Of a DNA stretch of 26,200 nucleotides, positions 1-6,939 are shown in pieces. How positions within the stretch are numbered: the first letter of the stretch is position 1; every line of letters begins with the position of its first letter. Source of the stretch: a virus; IMG/VR virus record IMGVR_UViG_3300022902_000064, positions 1 to 26,200 of that record; one strand, given 5' to 3'. The position numbers were made by a program, and so were the translations under genes. The notes beneath the pieces were generated by a model. That model made no database searches. It had not been told where the DNA came from and saw only the letters and a list, made by a program, of their open reading frames with translations.

Positions 1-64
1 CGTTGATTGACTGTACTGCGAAAGCAAACTTGCCCTCTATGTCCCCCCTGTAGTATCTACCCAT
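1..64 (-). CDS. Partial small phage protein of unknown function (C-terminus cut by window edge)
   Basis: An ATG at 62-64 opens a frame that stays open to the left edge, so only the first 21 residues are visible, beginning MGRYYRGDIEGKF. The start is chosen because TTAACC sits 9 bases upstream, the same start motif seen before most genes here. It follows the DUF2958 gene by 18 bases and probably shares its promoter at 407-435. The MGRYY-GDIEGKF opening resembles hypothetical proteins I have seen in other phages, but I know no function. Confidence 0.6.
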   Translation of the reverse strand, partial: MGRYYRGDIEGKFAFAVQSIN

Positions 65-82
65 TTTATAATTGGTTAAGAT

Positions 83-376
83 TTATAAATTTTTAAATAG
101 TGTCGGTTCAAAATACAGATCCCTTTCAATGTGTAATCCAAGCTTTCCTGTTGCCTGTTCAAGTTCTTTTAAAGAGAAATACCCCCACTCTTTCTCAAAC
201 CCATCAACAAGACCGAAAAACATTTCTTCTTCTGGATCAAACTCTGTTGGGTACCATTCCCAACTAGAATCAGGTGTAAAGAACTTGCACATTAGAACCT
301 TGTCCCCAAGTTCAACTTCCTCTGTCTCATACAGCTTTGGAAGTTTTTCCTTTAATGCTTTGGTAAGTAGTTTCAT
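83..376 (-). CDS. DUF2958 family protein
   Basis: This 97-residue protein matches the DUF2958 family along its whole length. It opens [16 protein letters not shown], has the [16 protein letters not shown] core around residues 32-47, then [17 protein letters not shown], and a [12 protein letters not shown] ending. The family is common on phages, plasmids and integrative elements and has no established biochemical role. It is the first gene after the non-coding RNA locus. It has its own promoter (407-435), giving a 24-base leader, so it is transcribed separately from the late operon. The weak start motif TTAATC lies 9 bases before the ATG, with no Shine-Dalgarno. The stop is TAA. Confidence is high for the family; the function is unknown. 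Confidence 0.88.
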   Translation of the reverse strand: MKLLTKALKEKLPKLYETEEVELGDKVLMCKFFTPDSSWEWYPTEFDPEEEMFFGLVDGFEKEWGYFSLKELEQATGKLGLHIERDLYFEPTLFKNL

Positions 377-406
377 TTTGGTTGTGATTAAGATTAACTT
401 GTCTCT

Positions 407-435
407 ATTATATCAAACTTTACTAAACATTACAA
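407..435 (-). promoter_or_regulatory. Sigma-70-type promoter for the DUF2958 gene
   Basis: On the minus strand a perfect -10 box TATAAT (407-412) lies 17 bases downstream of TTGTAA (430-435, 4 of 6 matches to TTGACA). A-rich tracts just upstream of the -35 (about 440-470) resemble an UP element. The predicted start is near 400, about 24 bases before the ATG at 376. Confidence 0.75.
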
Positions 436-471
436 CCCTTTTTTAAAGTTTTTTTAATTATTGTTTATCAC

Positions 472-661
472 TGGCAGTAGATTCGAGTCCTCGCCTTACT
501 CCCCTCCACACTTGACTGCATGGAAAAGAGTAAATCAAGTTTATCACTGTATAGTGAGTTCTCATCCTACCAAACACTTGATCCCCTGGAAGCCCTACTT
601 CCCATCACATACTAGCTCCGTAATTCAAGCAACGAACTAGACCTTTCGGCTGTGACTGCCA
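472..661 (-). ncRNA. Candidate structured RNA, multi-helix fold closed by a 7-bp helix
   Basis: No coding frame fits this stretch, but the minus strand can form a dense nested fold. A closing helix UGGCAGU/ACUGCCA (655-661 with 472-478) encloses UCACA/UGUGA (651-655 with 605-609, which competes with the closing helix for position 655), GCC-GAAA-GGU with a GNRA loop (641-650), and CUAGUUCGU/ACGGAGCUAG with one bulge (632-640 with 612-621). It also encloses GGAAG/CUUCC (598-602 with 588-592), AUCAAGU/ACUUGAU (576-582 with 534-540) with an inner UCACU/AGUGA hairpin (544-557), and a 13-bp stem (521-533 with 496-508). Five pairs are G-U on this strand and would be C-A mismatches on the other, which fixes the orientation. 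I see no clear promoter of its own. It may be the 3' part of a longer transcript from 876. It matches no RNA family I recognise. Confidence 0.5.
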
Positions 662-687
662 CCTGTTAATTCAGGTTTCTTTTTTTG
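661..687 (+). terminator. Possible weak rho-independent terminator on the plus strand
   Basis: A small hairpin ACCTG/CAGGT with a 6-base loop (661-676) is followed on the plus strand by TTCTTTTTTT (677-686). The stem is only 5 bp. No plus-strand gene ends here, so it may only stop antisense transcription or may be coincidental. Confidence 0.25.
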
Positions 688-717
688 AAATTATGTCATT
701 TTCTACACTTTTACGCT

Positions 718-768
718 CCACCCTTTGGCGGCTTATAAAGCTGATAGCGGTAGTTTCCTAGTCGTATC
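718..768 (-). other. Cluster of small hairpins between the two RNA candidates
   Basis: The minus strand holds CCGCC-AAAG-GGUGG (718-731, with one G-U that would be A-C on the plus strand), GCUU-UAU-AAGC (731-741, sharing one base with its neighbour) and an interrupted hairpin GAUA...UAUC (743-768). There is no coding frame. These may join the 472-661 fold into one larger RNA. Nothing else is visible between 662 and 780. Confidence 0.35.
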
Positions 769-780
769 ATTTAGGGTCAG

Positions 781-876
781 AAAAAGCCCTATGTAGTAGG
801 TGAGGGTGCAAAGTACGCAGGGATTTCTCTCCCTACCATTCACCCACTACATAAGGCTCTAGGTCTTGTACTTTGC
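781..876 (-). ncRNA. Pseudoknotted small RNA with its own promoter and terminator
   Basis: The expected transcription start (G at 876, seven bases past the -10 box) is the first base of GCAAAGUAC (868-876). This is perfectly complementary to GUACUUUGC (808-816), which lies in the loop of a long hairpin. That hairpin is a 19-bp stem (840-858 with 785-803) whose only irregularities are two G-U pairs; both would be C-A mismatches on the plus strand. A further AGGGA/UCCCU hairpin (819-834) sits in the loop. The interleaved order makes a classical H-type pseudoknot. UUUU (781-784) follows the stem, so the hairpin can also act as the terminator, giving an RNA of about 96 nt. I recognise no known family. 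Confidence 0.7.
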
Positions 877-882
877 AAACCC

Positions 883-910
883 ATTATACATCACCTTTTA
901 AAAAAATCAA
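883..910 (-). promoter_or_regulatory. Sigma-70-type promoter of the pseudoknotted RNA
   Basis: On the minus strand a perfect TATAAT (883-888) lies 16 bases downstream of TTGATT (905-910, 4 of 6 matches to TTGACA). The start is predicted at G876. Its -35 lies in the T-rich tail of the terminator of the upstream late operon. Confidence 0.75.
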
Positions 911-947
911 ACATAAAAACAAAGAGCGACCCTAGAGCCGCCCTTTG
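895..947 (-). terminator. Rho-independent terminator of the late operon
   Basis: Downstream of the M23 gene the minus strand forms CAAAGGGCG/CGCUCUUUG (939-947 with 920-928, nine pairs with one G-U) with a 10-base loop. UUUUUAUGUUUGAUUUUUUU follows. The single wobble would be A-C on the plus strand, so it works towards the left. It closes the roughly 25-kb leftward morphogenesis operon. Confidence 0.85.
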
Positions 948-991
948 CAATCTTAACCATCAACCCATAACGGGGAGAGGTCGACCATATT

Positions 992-1687
992 TTAAAACAA
1001 ATCACTTAATTTATCAATCACAACCATCGCCCTATAGGCTGGCATCTTGTCCACACTCCCTATAATCTTTAAGTTTTTAAGTATCTTTTGAAACTCCAAC
1101 ATGTCTATTTCAGCATTCGGATCTTTAGGTGCAAGCCCTAACTTCATTGCCTTCTCCCAAGAATCCCTAGCCCATTCGGGTATTATTTCTTGTTTACTCA
1201 ACCATACCCAAGGATCTAAATAATAACTCTGAACATATTGCTTTGACTTCCCAGATGGGTAATAACACCACTTACGCCAATGTTTAGCCTGTTTTATAGC
1301 CATGTCACGATTAAATACCTCAAAGTGCAAATGAGGACTGTTAGTGCCACTGTTTCCTAAATACCCAATCAATTCTCCTTCTTTTACATACTTTGCAACC
1401 TTTATCCCATCAGCAGGTTCTTTCAAGTGTGCATATCGTGTATAATTGCCGTCTGCGTGGATTATAATCACAAACCACCCTAGACCTCCATTATTGTTAT
1501 TCTTCCACGTAGGAGCGGGTGAAACATACTCTATATGCCCTGCTCGTGCCGACACTACATCTTGTCCATAATCTTTCCATCCATACGACCAATTGAAGTC
1601 TATTCCAGGATGGTAGACTTTGTGTTTGCCATAATACTCCAGCCAATCAAGACCAGTTAACGGCATTGAATACTTTGTTGGATACAT
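992..1687 (-). CDS. M23 family peptidoglycan endopeptidase (endolysin or tail-associated lysin)
   Basis: This 231-residue protein carries a LytM/M23 zinc peptidase domain in about residues 20-130. HPGID supplies H26 and D30, YAHL has H87, and SPHLHFEV has H119 and H121, the standard zinc and catalytic set. Such enzymes cut peptide cross-bridges in peptidoglycan. There is no signal peptide. About 60 C-terminal residues (after WVWLSKQE) are helical and of unknown role, perhaps wall binding. It is the last gene of the late operon, directly after the tail fibre gene and before the terminator. It could therefore be the lysis endolysin or a virion peptidase used on entry. TTAACC lies 7 bases before the ATG. 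Confidence 0.88.
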   Translation of the reverse strand: MYPTKYSMPLTGLDWLEYYGKHKVYHPGIDFNWSYGWKDYGQDVVSARAGHIEYVSPAPTWKNNNNGGLGWFVIIIHADGNYTRYAHLKEPADGIKVAKYVKEGELIGYLGNSGTNSPHLHFEVFNRDMAIKQAKHWRKWCYYPSGKSKQYVQSYYLDPWVWLSKQEIIPEWARDSWEKAMKLGLAPKDPNAEIDMLEFQKILKNLKIIGSVDKMPAYRAMVVIDKLSDLF

Positions 1688-1702
1688 ATAAATTGGTTAA
1701 AT

Positions 1703-3862
1703 TTAATCTGTGACCTCTAGCAGCCCATGCCATTGTTCGCTTCCAGCATAGGTTGAGAAATTAAGATCAACATACATGCTTGTAACATCAACAATTGTCC
1801 CAGAACAACCACCCGCAGCCCCAGCGGTGGAAAGAAAATCAAGAGAAGTTGAGAAACCAGATACTTCAGAGTTGTCAGCCCCAGCCCTATTAGCATCGCT
1901 TGAGTACCAATATGTGCAATAGCTAATACTCCCAACCTTTTTACCTACCGACCATCCAGTATATCCAGACCCATATCTTTGAGCATTAAGGGTGACAGTT
2001 TTTGGCAAGACTCCAAGATTATGATAAATTCTTTGATACCCTGTTCCTATCGCCCCATTTCTCTCTGTTGTCCCTAGTGCAGCAGCCGTTTCTAAATCAA
2101 GATTTATATCAAGTTCATCCGTATCAGTAGCAATCCCAAAACATTTGCCCGAAACTGTATCTGTTAAATCATAAGTATGATTCTCCATATATTGTCGATC
2201 ACCAACGGTAAACCCAGCAAATCCAGTTAACTTTCCCCGACTTCTGGCAGCAACATCTTCTGTTGCAGATGCAGAATTTAAAGCAAACCCCACACAATAG
2301 CCAGTATTGTCATATTCTTGATGCATCCATCCAGTAGCACTTGCGCCATAGTGGACAACAAACAGGGTTCTGTCGTAGTCAACACTTGAAACAGCCATGT
2401 CAGGAGTAGCTCCTGCATAATAAGAACCATCTGCTGCCACACAATATATAGCAGTCCCAACTACACTAATCTCCATCCATTGAACATAGCCAGTTCCCGA
2501 AGATCTTGCTAGTATAACCGCTCTGTGAAGGCCTACTACATCCATGACAATATCCGTGGAGAGTGTTCCTATACTAGCATCTGGCTCTGTATCTGTTATA
2601 TTTTTAGTGGTTCCCGTTGATGCCCCCGCAGTTGTTAACAGCTCTGCCATAATATCATTCCCATCCCCTCTAAAAACGACTAAATAATAATTCCCCTCCC
2701 AGCTTATATTTACATAGTTTGCAATCATCCCTCCAAGAGTAGCAGTTGCCCCACTCGAAGGAGTATTCCCCGAAAACGAAACCTTCCAAGTCCTTAATAT
2801 CGCACCCGAATCATAAACGATCTGCACCTCATCATCTGTATAAGAGGCTATGTCAACTTTCCTGTCTCCATAATTTGCATCAGTGCGAGTTATAACATTC
2901 GCAAAGTAAGAAGTGATTGTTGTTCCCGACACCGTTACATTGAATATGTGAACGTAATCATTTGCACCCCCAGAATCTTCAAGGAATGTAACAGCGATTT
3001 TGTCAGTACCTATCATGCACATCGCACAACCCCTAGAACTACCCCCTGGAGTGTCTAAAACAACCTCTGTCCCCAAAGTGACAACTGTTCCGCTCACAGT
3101 TCCAATCCTCATTCGTATATCCGTTGCATTGATAAAATACAAAAATGCAATCTTGTCATCTTCCATGTAAAGAACCTGCGTTAAATATCCAGTACCAACA
3201 GAAGCCCCACTCACAAGATAACTTGTCCCATAAGTATCGTCCAAAGTTTCTGGATCTACTGTTGCAATTTTTACCCGTGCATATCCTCCAACACTATCTC
3301 TGTAAAATAAAGCAAACTTCAAGTCCGTAACCTTTGAACCTGAATAATCCGAAGATGACGCCGCATTCCCCAAAGATACAGGATCATCCATGCTGTGCTT
3401 TCTAGTTAACTCAACACTATCCGCAGTCCCTTCTATCATCGAAACAGCCTCATTAGCCGCAATCGTTTCAGAAGCGGTCCAAGACCTATCAATTACCTCT
3501 GCTCTTTTCCCAGTAGTAAGGATTTGGAAGTTCGTACCATCATATCCAAGTTCTATAATTGCTCCAGCAAGTATGTCTCCAAAAATAGGATCAGTACCAT
3601 CAGTTGATTTAATATTTACAGCCCCAATAGCATTCACATTTATAGTGCAAGCACCTGTATTAGTAAAACCTGCTTTAAATTTAATCACATCTCCAGCCAC
3701 ATAAGCTACATATTGAGCATCTATTGACAGAGTTTGAACATCGGCAGCACCTCCAGAAGTTGCATAAAATCCGCTATTACTCAAAGTGTCTAATCTCAAA
3801 GCATTTCTTTCGGCAGCAGTTATGATTTGATTAGCCGCTACGGTTGATGAATTCATTGCCAT
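1703..3862 (-). CDS. Tail fibre / receptor-binding-like structural protein
   Basis: This is a 719-residue beta-rich protein without cysteine-rich or membrane segments. The first 125 residues resemble the N-terminal region of many phage fibres: AAERNALRLDTLSNSGFY, then SIDAQYVAYVAGDVIKFKAG and YDGTNFQIL. The middle (about 150-560) has repeated strand-rich blocks of the kind ...VGTA/...RVKIATVDPETLDDTYG, suggesting a propeller or solenoid. The last 120 residues begin GYQRIYHNLGVLPKTVTL, a typical C-terminal domain of tail proteins. It sits between a tail protein and the M23 peptidase at the distal end of the tail module, where receptor-binding proteins lie. The start motif TTAACT is 9 bases before the ATG. 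Its exact ligand cannot be read from sequence. Confidence 0.6.
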   Translation of the reverse strand: MAMNSSTVAANQIITAAERNALRLDTLSNSGFYATSGGAADVQTLSIDAQYVAYVAGDVIKFKAGFTNTGACTINVNAIGAVNIKSTDGTDPIFGDILAGAIIELGYDGTNFQILTTGKRAEVIDRSWTASETIAANEAVSMIEGTADSVELTRKHSMDDPVSLGNAASSSDYSGSKVTDLKFALFYRDSVGGYARVKIATVDPETLDDTYGTSYLVSGASVGTGYLTQVLYMEDDKIAFLYFINATDIRMRIGTVSGTVVTLGTEVVLDTPGGSSRGCAMCMIGTDKIAVTFLEDSGGANDYVHIFNVTVSGTTITSYFANVITRTDANYGDRKVDIASYTDDEVQIVYDSGAILRTWKVSFSGNTPSSGATATLGGMIANYVNISWEGNYYLVVFRGDGNDIMAELLTTAGASTGTTKNITDTEPDASIGTLSTDIVMDVVGLHRAVILARSSGTGYVQWMEISVVGTAIYCVAADGSYYAGATPDMAVSSVDYDRTLFVVHYGASATGWMHQEYDNTGYCVGFALNSASATEDVAARSRGKLTGFAGFTVGDRQYMENHTYDLTDTVSGKCFGIATDTDELDINLDLETAAALGTTERNGAIGTGYQRIYHNLGVLPKTVTLNAQRYGSGYTGWSVGKKVGSISYCTYWYSSDANRAGADNSEVSGFSTSLDFLSTAGAAGGCSGTIVDVTSMYVDLNFSTYAGSEQWHGLLEVTD

Positions 3863-3880
3863 ATTTTATAAAGTTAATTT

Positions 3881-4486
3881 CTACGCATCATTCAGAGTTA
3901 TTATGCTCTGGACATTTAAAGTTTCTACATTCGATTTAGTTATCGACTGTGTAAACCTATTAAATAACTGACCAGTATCAGCACCAGCACCTCCATCTAT
4001 AAACATCCCATATTCTTCATAAGTTCCAGTTGTTTCGGTAGCAGTAAAGAAAGTTTCAACATAAGCAATATTGCTTGCATCCGTTCCACTACTCAAAGCC
4101 TTTCGATATACTTCTGTCCCTAAAGTCGCATCAGCAACAGTAGGTGCAGCATTACTAGACCCCAACGCTGTATAATTGACATTCCCTGTGTATGTATTAT
4201 CACCACCTAACCTTTGAGCTAAAACACTCCTTCCGACTGTAGTGGTTATGTTATTCACTACAAACTCCTGTGTCTTAAATTTATGTAAACGATCAATATG
4301 GAATCTATATTCATCCCACAACTGTTTTAACAGTCCTCTGGTGGCTTCACCCGTTTTAATCAACAACTGTCGTGCTAGGTGGCATTCCTCGAGCCTACGC
4401 TCACATTCTTGGGCCTTCTCATTGCGAACATCACATAAGGTAATTATATGAGTTCCTTTCGTCTTTAAAGTTTCATTGGTTTCCAT
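3881..4486 (-). CDS. Tail structural protein of unknown function
   Basis: A 201-residue protein with two parts. Residues 1-75 are helical and charged, with CERRLEECHLARQLL and LWDEYRFHIDRLHKFKT, and probably form a coiled coil or adaptor. Residues 76-201 are beta-rich and contain TTVGRSVLAQRLGGDNTYTG, followed by NYTALGSSNAAP, a pattern I associate with phage tail or baseplate accessory proteins. It lies between the hub-like protein and the long fibre, which suggests an attachment or chaperone role. GTAACA is 7 bases before the ATG. The stop is TAG, one of few in the window. I cannot name a family with certainty. Confidence 0.5.
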   Translation of the reverse strand: METNETLKTKGTHIITLCDVRNEKAQECERRLEECHLARQLLIKTGEATRGLLKQLWDEYRFHIDRLHKFKTQEFVVNNITTTVGRSVLAQRLGGDNTYTGNVNYTALGSSNAAPTVADATLGTEVYRKALSSGTDASNIAYVETFFTATETTGTYEEYGMFIDGGAGADTGQLFNRFTQSITKSNVETLNVQSIITLNDA

Positions 4487-4518
4487 AATAGTTTGTTACA
4501 TTATATATTTTAGCACTT

Positions 4519-6939
4519 TTAACCGAAATCGGCTAGATCGAATCTGGTTGTCAATGGTTGTCCCACCGAGGTTTCAAACTTCCAAGTTCCTGCTGGGTAA
4601 TCAACTGCGGTATTGACATCAGCACTTTCAACGGTTTCACCAATAGTTGCCCTTTCATCCCCACCTTCAATAGTTGCAGTGCTTACATCATCACAATCAA
4701 CATCTTCATCGGTACTTACATAAGTTTCGACTATATCATCAATATTTAATTCAATCTTGTCTTGAGTAGCCAAAAGCTTCTGCATAAATTCTATCCATCC
4801 AAACAGCGTTGTTCCAAACGTAATATTATAAGTGAGGTAATCGGAAAACTCACCACCAGCCTCTTTTATAGAGATCTTTTGCACGACATAAGTTTCATCA
4901 ATCCCCCTGTTAGAATCTGTTATAGTTAAAAGTTGTCCAGCACTTATTCCATGTTGATCAGTCGTTGCACTCCCCAAGATAGTCGCATTAGAAAATTCAC
5001 TCACCCTTGCCTGTGCTATCGCCAAAGCAGTCCCAACATCTTCAATATTCCTGTCCGTTATCGGATCAAGGTCAAAAACTCCATCCCCTAAACCGAGAGC
5101 TTTCAATGCGTTCACGCTTCCGTTGTCCTGATATTGTAATTGAATAGGCACTCTTTCATAGTACTGTAAAAGAATCCCATCCCCGGCGTTAAGAGTTGTC
5201 TCGCTTTCAGTTGCACGAATAGACTTTTCATTTGAATTATAGACGTAATCGACAGTTGTTTCGTCAACCAGCCCCTCGACCCCCCCGGTCTTCGCAACAG
5301 TAAAGAAGGTTATAGTATCTGTATTCGTCTGCCCCGCTATCGCTTCAACGGTAAAATTATCAGGATCAACGTAAGTAATTTCTCTCACCTCCGCAGCTCT
5401 AGTTTGATTTGTAATATAATCACCAGTCACTAAAGTATGTCCTGTGACTTTTATATTCGTCGTATTAGTCCCCGCCTCGGCGGCATGAGTGTCCGACTGA
5501 TCGTCAATAGTTATTATCAGTCCGGAGAATTTACTCTTTAAAAGCCAATCCCTTAAAACCCCATCACCAGGAAACGCTTGTGAGTAAATATTGTCCGAGA
5601 TCTTCTCGCCACCTCTTACAATAACTCTATTTCCTATTTGGCTCGCATCCACCCCGACCTTTAGTTTTGTAAAATTGTCAGAAGTATCAGTGAACGCAAT
5701 CGGCGAAGGGTCCGCCTCTTTGTCCTTAAAATGGATTAGTCTTAAGTAATCGATCCACCACACATATTCCCACGTTTTAGCCAAACTCTGCATAAAGCCA
5801 GTAGGTTTTAATTGCGGACTTCTAATATCGTCAAATTCAGGAGTTTCTTCTACGCTCGGATAGTGGTTGAAAAATTTGTTATCCATAAACCGAAACCCAT
5901 CAAACAGGACCCCAGAGTCAGCAGTTTCCACAATATAGATCTCTATAAAATCCATCGCAGTCCAATCGGGAGTTCCTGTAACTCCAGTATTGTCGGCAAG
6001 CCTCGCCGTTACGTAAACCCATTCGTTGTCAGTAGGCACGATTTGATAGTTGGTAAAATGAGCAGCAGCACTTCCGATCCGAACATCAAAGCTAGTCACT
6101 TTTGTATAGTCGGTGCATTTATACCAGAACCCCAGGATTCCTTGAGTGGGTAGCCCAGAAGCAGTTCCTGTGTAGTCGGAAACATCCATGCTTGAAGGTG
6201 AAGCTGTAAAGGTCGCATTACCGCCGACAAACGTCCAGTTAAAATCTCCACAAGTATCACCTTCCCTATAATTAGTTGCCTCTAAATCTGGGTTATCACC
6301 ATCTCCAGCTTCTATCCATTCAGCCCTCAAAGCAGTCACATTCTCGTACTCCATCGAATCTATTACCCTGTTCCGGTTTATAGTCGTATTGCAAAAATCA
6401 TTTATAATATACCTCGAATCCCGGTCTTCCCAAGAGTCCGATATTAACTTTTTGTCGAATATTTTTGAGTAGTCAACCCCGGTCACATCGTATTCAATTT
6501 GATCCAAAGAGTACACATTCCGATCCTTCACCCTACCAACCACGCCCCCGAATATAATCTCGCCAATCTTGTCTCCTTGCACAACCGACCCGCTAGGTGC
6601 AGCCTCTAAAACTATCTGCAAGGTTGCCTCATCGTAACTCTGCACAATAACAGTTTCTTCATCAGCATCTCCAACCCGGATCCTTAACTCTTGCCCGGCC
6701 CGAAACATCCCGACATCTGTTTGAAAATCACCGTCAAGAGTAACAGTCGCACCGCCAAAACTCGCTATAGTATCTCCTTTATAAATCCTCAAATCCGTAT
6801 TCTCGATAGGCTGTGTCGCCCCATTGACTAGTTTAAAATTACACGAATCTGCTCTTTGTTGGATCTCGTTATTGATCCGGAGAGAGCCTGATTGGTAATC
6901 CGTAGTGTTGTCAACATCGTCAATGTAAAGGTATAGCAT
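4519..6939 (-). CDS. Tail hub / tail-tip protein with an inserted beta-sandwich
   Basis: An 806-residue protein encoded directly after the tape measure gene, the usual place of distal tail or hub proteins. The N-terminal 160 residues (NEIQQRADSCNFKLVNG, then GGVVGRVKDRNVY and YDVTGVDYSKIF) look like the hub beta-barrel of siphophage tail-tip proteins. A smaller beta domain interrupts it at about 60-128. Residues about 205-352 form a glycine- and aromatic-rich block ending GVLFDGFRFMD, resembling a carbohydrate-binding beta-sandwich. After it the hub-like part resumes, followed by a C-terminal region with LAIAQARVSEFSNATILG and a final extension. The start codon follows the tape measure stop without a gap, so translation is probably coupled. 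No peptidase motif is visible. Confidence 0.6.
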   Translation of the reverse strand: MLYLYIDDVDNTTDYQSGSLRINNEIQQRADSCNFKLVNGATQPIENTDLRIYKGDTIASFGGATVTLDGDFQTDVGMFRAGQELRIRVGDADEETVIVQSYDEATLQIVLEAAPSGSVVQGDKIGEIIFGGVVGRVKDRNVYSLDQIEYDVTGVDYSKIFDKKLISDSWEDRDSRYIINDFCNTTINRNRVIDSMEYENVTALRAEWIEAGDGDNPDLEATNYREGDTCGDFNWTFVGGNATFTASPSSMDVSDYTGTASGLPTQGILGFWYKCTDYTKVTSFDVRIGSAAAHFTNYQIVPTDNEWVYVTARLADNTGVTGTPDWTAMDFIEIYIVETADSGVLFDGFRFMDNKFFNHYPSVEETPEFDDIRSPQLKPTGFMQSLAKTWEYVWWIDYLRLIHFKDKEADPSPIAFTDTSDNFTKLKVGVDASQIGNRVIVRGGEKISDNIYSQAFPGDGVLRDWLLKSKFSGLIITIDDQSDTHAAEAGTNTTNIKVTGHTLVTGDYITNQTRAAEVREITYVDPDNFTVEAIAGQTNTDTITFFTVAKTGGVEGLVDETTVDYVYNSNEKSIRATESETTLNAGDGILLQYYERVPIQLQYQDNGSVNALKALGLGDGVFDLDPITDRNIEDVGTALAIAQARVSEFSNATILGSATTDQHGISAGQLLTITDSNRGIDETYVVQKISIKEAGGEFSDYLTYNITFGTTLFGWIEFMQKLLATQDKIELNIDDIVETYVSTDEDVDCDDVSTATIEGGDERATIGETVESADVNTAVDYPAGTWKFETSVGQPLTTRFDLADFG

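Noticed and set aside
72-446. Plus-strand frame of 124 codons
   Set aside because: It is antisense to the clear DUF2958 gene, has low-complexity content and lacks the start motif found before the real genes.
482-496. ATTCGAGTCCTCGCC looks like a tRNA T-loop
   Set aside because: The flanking bases do not form a T stem, and no D or anticodon arm fits on either strand. The T-arm position relative to the 7-bp closing helix also fails.
661-687. Strong plus-strand transcription unit ending at 687
   Set aside because: The hairpin has only 5 pairs, no plus-strand gene or promoter precedes it, and the upstream structured segment favours the minus strand by its G-U pairs. It is kept only as a weak terminator.
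4487-4520. Promoter (TATAAT) before the 201-residue tail gene
   Set aside because: The -10 is good but the -35 region (TTTCGG) is poor, and AT-rich intergenic DNA produces such matches by chance.
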